DNA of 26,573 nt from JAPEKQ01 sp964597945 (lineage in GTDB: Bacteria; Joyebacterota; Joyebacteria; Joyebacterales; Joyebacteraceae), in the NCBI GenBank assembly GCA_964597945.1, contig CAZRAD010000019.1, positions 1 to 26,573 on the forward strand. Reading direction: 5' to 3'. Under the pieces are notes generated by a model that worked only from the letters and a program-made list of their open reading frames with translations, did not search any database and was not told the DNA's origin. Every line of letters starts with the position of its first letter. The stretch's first letter is position 1. The position numbers and the translations under genes are program-made. Shown here piece by piece: positions 24,148 to 26,573 of this stretch.

Positions 24148-24152
24148 CCTCC
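24148..24152 (-). promoter_or_regulatory. Shine-Dalgarno supporting a CTG start of rqcH
   Basis: GGAGG on the minus strand lies 6 nt before CTG 24141. No ATG, GTG or TTG in the correct frame lies at normal spacing from it. Confidence 0.6.
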
Positions 24153-24182
24153 GTGCGGGCGTCGCATACGTCGGTAGGGCGG

Positions 24183-24211
24183 AGTCTATCGCAGCGCCTG
24201 CTCGGCCGCAA
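24183..24211 (-). promoter_or_regulatory. Possible rqcH promoter
   Basis: On the minus strand TTGCGG (24211-24206) and TAGACT (24188-24183) are 17 nt apart, a fair sigma-70 match. Transcription would begin near 24176, about 35 nt before CTG 24141 and downstream of the alternative GTG at 24240. Confidence 0.45.
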
Positions 24212-24297
24212 CGCCGGCGTCGACCACAGCGGGAGCGCACCGTCCGATTGCGGGAAACGGCGACCGCAGCAGGAAAGCCCCGAAAACGGGCGAATTG

Positions 24298-24326
24298 TTG
24301 ACTCGGTTGGCGCGAGCCGTTATGAT
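24298..24326 (+). promoter_or_regulatory. Sigma-70-type promoter of the yicC-remA-gmk-rpoZ-coaBC cluster
   Basis: TTGACT (24298-24303) and TATGAT (24321-24326) are separated by exactly 17 nt, each matching the consensus at five of six positions. Transcription would start near 24333, leaving a short leader with AAGGAGG (24346-24352) 9 nt before the GTG start of yicC. Confidence 0.85.
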
Positions 24327-24361
24327 ATCAGGTCAACCCAGCCACAAGGAGGTTCGCGACC

Positions 24362-25240
24362 GTGCTGAGAAGCATGACTGGCTACGGTAGCGCGGAGCGG
24401 ACGGTGGACGGACGGCGCGTCCGTGCCGAGGTGCGTTCCGTCAACCAGCGTTTCCTGGACATCCAGGTCAAGGCCCCGCGTCTCTTCCTCCGGATCGAGG
24501 ACAGGATTCGGCGGTATCTCGAGTCACATCTCCATCGCGGTCGCGTGACCGTCTACATGGAGTGGCGCGAGGAGGGTGAGTCGGCGGCACCCGGCATCAA
24601 TCACGCTGCGACATCGGTTCTTGTCGGTGAGCTCCGGGAACTGGCCGGTGAGCTCGGTCTCCCGGACACCATCGACCTTGCCATGCTGACGCGTTTCCCG
24701 CAGCTCTTTGAGCAGAGCGATGAGGACCCCGAGGCGGACGGCCTCTGGGAGGTCGTCAAGCCGGTCCTTGAGGAGGCCGTGGGCGGACTCGTCGCCATGC
24801 GCGAGGAGGAAGGGCGCCAGCTCGTCGCGGAGTTTGAGGAGCGCCTCGAACTCGTCAGCACGCTTGTCGCCGGTATCGAGGAGGCGTCGCCGCGCGCCGC
24901 GGCCGCGCTCAAGGAGAAGATGACCGAGCGCGTCAACGCCTTCATGGGTGACGGGATCGAGGTCGATCAGGCGCGGCTCGCACAGGAGCTCGCCTCGGCC
25001 GCCGAACGTGCGGATTTTACCGAGGAGATCGTCAGGCTCAAGGCCCACATCGTTCACACGAAGACCACGATCGCCGAGGACGGGGCGTCGGGGAAGCGGC
25101 TCAACTTCCTCGTTCAGGAGATGCACCGTGAGGCGAACACGATCGGCTCCAAGAACGTCGACCTCGACGTCGCAGCGCTCGACCTCTCTCTCAAGGAGGA
25201 GATCGAGAAGCTCCGGGAGCAGGTTCAGAACGTGGAGTAG
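24362..25240 (+). CDS. yicC: YicC/YloC family endoribonuclease
   Basis: A 292-residue protein with the invariant start 'M-RSMTGYG' (here MLRSMTGYGSAER), read from GTG with an ideal AAGGAGG. 'VRAEVRSVNQRFLDIQVKAPR' follows as in all YicC proteins. The C-terminal DUF1732 region is intact: 'DFTEEIVRLKAHI' and 'GKRLNFLVQEMHREANTIGSKN'. YicC family proteins are metal-dependent endoribonucleases; in E. coli, YicC is reported to help degrade the small RNA RyhB. The gene heads the block with remA, gmk, rpoZ and coaBC, an arrangement kept in many phyla. Length is normal. Confidence 0.95.
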   Translation: MLRSMTGYGSAERTVDGRRVRAEVRSVNQRFLDIQVKAPRLFLRIEDRIRRYLESHLHRGRVTVYMEWREEGESAAPGINHAATSVLVGELRELAGELGLPDTIDLAMLTRFPQLFEQSDEDPEADGLWEVVKPVLEEAVGGLVAMREEEGRQLVAEFEERLELVSTLVAGIEEASPRAAAALKEKMTERVNAFMGDGIEVDQARLAQELASAAERADFTEEIVRLKAHIVHTKTTIAEDGASGKRLNFLVQEMHREANTIGSKNVDLDVAALDLSLKEEIEKLREQVQNVE

Positions 25241-25309
25241 CGAGTGCGCCGGTGGGGTGCGGAGTTTTGCAGCGACCCTCCGGCGAGCGCGAGATCGAGG
25301 ACGGCAACC

Positions 25310-25567
25310 GTGAGCACACTGCTCAACATCGGGTTCGGGAACGTCGTTGCGCGCGACCGCGTGGTCGCGATCGTGACACCAGGCTCGGCGCCGGTCAAGC
25401 GCATGAAGGACCACGCGCGTGAGACGGGCAAGCTCGTCGATGCGACGCAGGGACGCCGCACGCGGGCCGTGATCGTAACAGACAGCGACCACGTCATCCT
25501 CTCGGCCATCGCGGCCGAGACGATCACCCAGCGTCTCGAGGGTCTCGACGCGCAGGATGAGAGCTAG
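25310..25567 (+). CDS. remA: RemA/DUF370 family protein
   Basis: An 85-residue protein with the family pattern nearly unbroken: 'LLNIGFGNVVARDRVVAIVTPGSAPVKRM', 'LVDATQGRRTRAVIVTDSDHVILSAI'. In Bacillus, RemA is a DNA-binding ring-forming activator of matrix and osmoprotection genes; in other phyla the role is not known. GTG 25310 is chosen, with GAGG 9 nt upstream, because the family begins just before 'LLNIGFGN'. An open frame runs upstream to 25244 but lacks similarity. It lies 69 nt after yicC. Confidence 0.93.
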   Translation: MSTLLNIGFGNVVARDRVVAIVTPGSAPVKRMKDHARETGKLVDATQGRRTRAVIVTDSDHVILSAIAAETITQRLEGLDAQDES

Positions 25568-25604
25568 AACTTCCAGGGCGGACTTCGCAGGTGGGAGAGG
25601 TGAC

Positions 25605-26237
25605 GTGCGACAGGCATTCCCGATCGTGATCTCCGGTCCTTCCGGCGTAGGCAAGACGACCATTACCCTGGAGCTGCTCGCCGGCGACCCGCTCCTTTCG
25701 TATTCCGTGTCGGTGACGACACGTCCGCCGCGTCGTGGCGAGACAGACGGAGAACACTACGAGTTCGTTTCCGAGGACGAGTTCGCCGATCTGGTCGCGG
25801 CCGGGGCACTCGCCGAGTACGCGTGCGTGCACGGGTACAGCTACGGCACGAGGAAGAGCGTCATCCGAAGGACGACGGAGAAGGGACTGGACGTCATTAT
25901 GGATCTCGACGTCCAGGGTGGGATGCAGATGCGTGAGGCGTTCCCGGAATCGCTTCTGATCTTCATCCATCCGCCGTCTCGCGACGAGCTTGAGGACAGG
26001 CTTCGAGGACGCGCGACCGACAGCGCCGACGTCATCGAGACCAGACTCAAGAACGCGCACGGTGAACTCGAGGCGGCCGAACGATACGACCACGGTGTGA
26101 CGAATGATGATCTGACCCGGGCCATCGGGGAGGTGCGCGGTCTCATCGATGCCGAACGCGCCGCGCGCGATGGCGAACGCGCCACGGAGTGTGGCGACGC
26201 CGCAGACAGCGGTGAGACAGAGAACAGGAGAAGCTGA
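25605..26237 (+). CDS. gmk: Guanylate kinase
   Basis: A 210-residue enzyme that phosphorylates GMP to GDP with ATP. The P-loop is 'SGPSGVGKTT' at residues 10-19. The GMP-binding part is 'SVSVTTRPPRRGETDGEHYEFVS' (Arg40, Tyr52). 'MDLDVQGGMQMRE' and the lid segment 'EDRLRGRATDSADVIETRL' follow, then 'YDHGVTNDDLTRAIGEV'. GTG 25605 with GAGAGG just upstream gives the usual short N-terminus; ATG 25557 would overlap remA by 11 nt and add 16 residues. A charged C-terminal tail of about 25 residues extends beyond the typical end. It shares one base with the rpoZ start. Confidence 0.95.
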   Translation: MRQAFPIVISGPSGVGKTTITLELLAGDPLLSYSVSVTTRPPRRGETDGEHYEFVSEDEFADLVAAGALAEYACVHGYSYGTRKSVIRRTTEKGLDVIMDLDVQGGMQMREAFPESLLIFIHPPSRDELEDRLRGRATDSADVIETRLKNAHGELEAAERYDHGVTNDDLTRAIGEVRGLIDAERAARDGERATECGDAADSGETENRRS

Positions 26238-26473
26238 TGGAGCCTCTGAAGAAGCGAGAGATGCTCAAGACCGTGAAGAACGAGTACCTCGCCGCCATTC
26301 TGGCGGCCAAGGTCGCAAGGCGACTGCACGCGATGACGCCGAGCGACAGGCAGGACCCGGACGCGAAAGTGACGTCACTCGCGATCAAGATGGTCACCGA
26401 CGGCAACGTGGAGTACGACATCGCCGAGGAGCACAGGGTGGTCGAAACGGAGGAGGAGGACGGCGCGAAGTAG
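26237..26473 (+). CDS. rpoZ: RNA polymerase omega subunit
   Basis: A 78-residue omega subunit. 'NEYLAAILAAKVARRLHAM' is the conserved first helix pair (E. coli 'R..lv.vaA.RArql') and 'KVTSLAIKMVTDGNVEYDI' corresponds to the 'K....AL.Ei..G.i' segment. An acidic tail ends the protein. The ATG shares its A with the gmk stop codon (TGATG), so the two are translationally coupled. The position between gmk and coaBC is the standard one for rpoZ and supports the call. Confidence 0.93.
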   Translation: MEPLKKREMLKTVKNEYLAAILAAKVARRLHAMTPSDRQDPDAKVTSLAIKMVTDGNVEYDIAEEHRVVETEEEDGAK

Positions 26474-26485
26474 CGCTTCGAGACC

Positions 26486-26573
26486 ATGGGAGTTCCACTC
26501 AGCGGAAAGACGGTCGTTCTCGGGGTCACCGGCAGCATCGCCGCGTTCAAGGCTCCGCACATCGTTACCAGGC
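26486..26573 (+). CDS. coaBC: Phosphopantothenoylcysteine decarboxylase/synthetase, 5' end only
   Basis: Only the first 29 codons lie in the window. The sequence 'LSGKTVVLGVTGSIAAFKA' is the flavoprotein-type start of CoaBC/Dfp, which makes 4'-phosphopantetheine for coenzyme A. Its position after gmk and rpoZ is the usual one. ATG 26486 is 12 nt after the rpoZ stop with a weak ribosome binding site. The rest runs off the window edge. Confidence 0.9.
   Translation, partial: MGVPLSGKTVVLGVTGSIAAFKAPHIVTR

Overview
The window is a GC-rich bacterial chromosome piece, about two thirds G+C. It is probably a metagenome-assembled genome, because a 100-base N gap interrupts one gene. The secreted protease at 14435-16909 (minus) ends in a FlgD-like C-terminal module with the 'RPNPFNP' signature. 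That tail, together with the tricorn-type protease and the RemA/YicC/Gmk/RpoZ/CoaBC block, suggests a little-studied FCB-like or neighbouring phylum (Eisenbacteria/Krumholzibacteriota type). This placement is inference; no rRNA or other taxonomic marker was identified. I saw no tRNA, rRNA, CRISPR array, insertion sequence or prophage.

Layout. (1) 1-2216: the 3' part of a tricorn-like S41 protease, followed by a hairpin terminator. (2) 2451-3847: a tight run of small genes for a 4-oxalocrotonate-type tautomerase (TTG start), an Smr-domain protein, a flavin-reductase-like protein and a four-helix 'holin-like' membrane protein. (3) 3885-13629: a co-directional mannoside-utilisation locus with a GH38-like hydrolase (containing the N gap), a secreted CBM9-like protein, a sodium:solute symporter, a GH130 phosphorylase and a full-length GH38 alpha-mannosidase. 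An uncharacterised protein with a possible PD-(D/E)XK nuclease core (13632-14327) follows directly. (4) 14435-17046 (minus): a secreted papain-family (C1A) protease with its own promoter, convergent with block 3 across a strong hairpin. (5) 17222-19118: a DUF3052 protein, a small coiled-coil membrane protein, a CxxC glutaredoxin-like protein and a ferredoxin:thioredoxin-reductase-like/rubredoxin-like fusion. (6) 19228-22724: a methyltransferase, an asparagine-synthetase homologue lacking the catalytic N-terminal cysteine, and a two-cysteine Asp/Glu-racemase-family protein. (7) 22729-24141 (minus): an RqcH/NFACT protein that probably starts at CTG. (8) 24298-26573: a good sigma-70-type promoter followed by yicC, remA, gmk, rpoZ and coaBC, the last cut by the window edge.

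How the genes fit together. In block 3 the symporter would import mannosides, GH130 would phosphorolyse a beta-mannosidic bond to mannose-1-phosphate, and the GH38 enzyme(s) would remove alpha-mannose. Block 5 has the parts of a thiol-redox relay. Block 6 is the least explained: its gene content would fit making and amidating, or otherwise amide-coupling, an acidic amino acid, possibly D-Asp. Block 8 is a conserved housekeeping cluster. Starts were chosen from Shine-Dalgarno spacing and family N-termini; several are GTG or TTG, and one is probably CTG.
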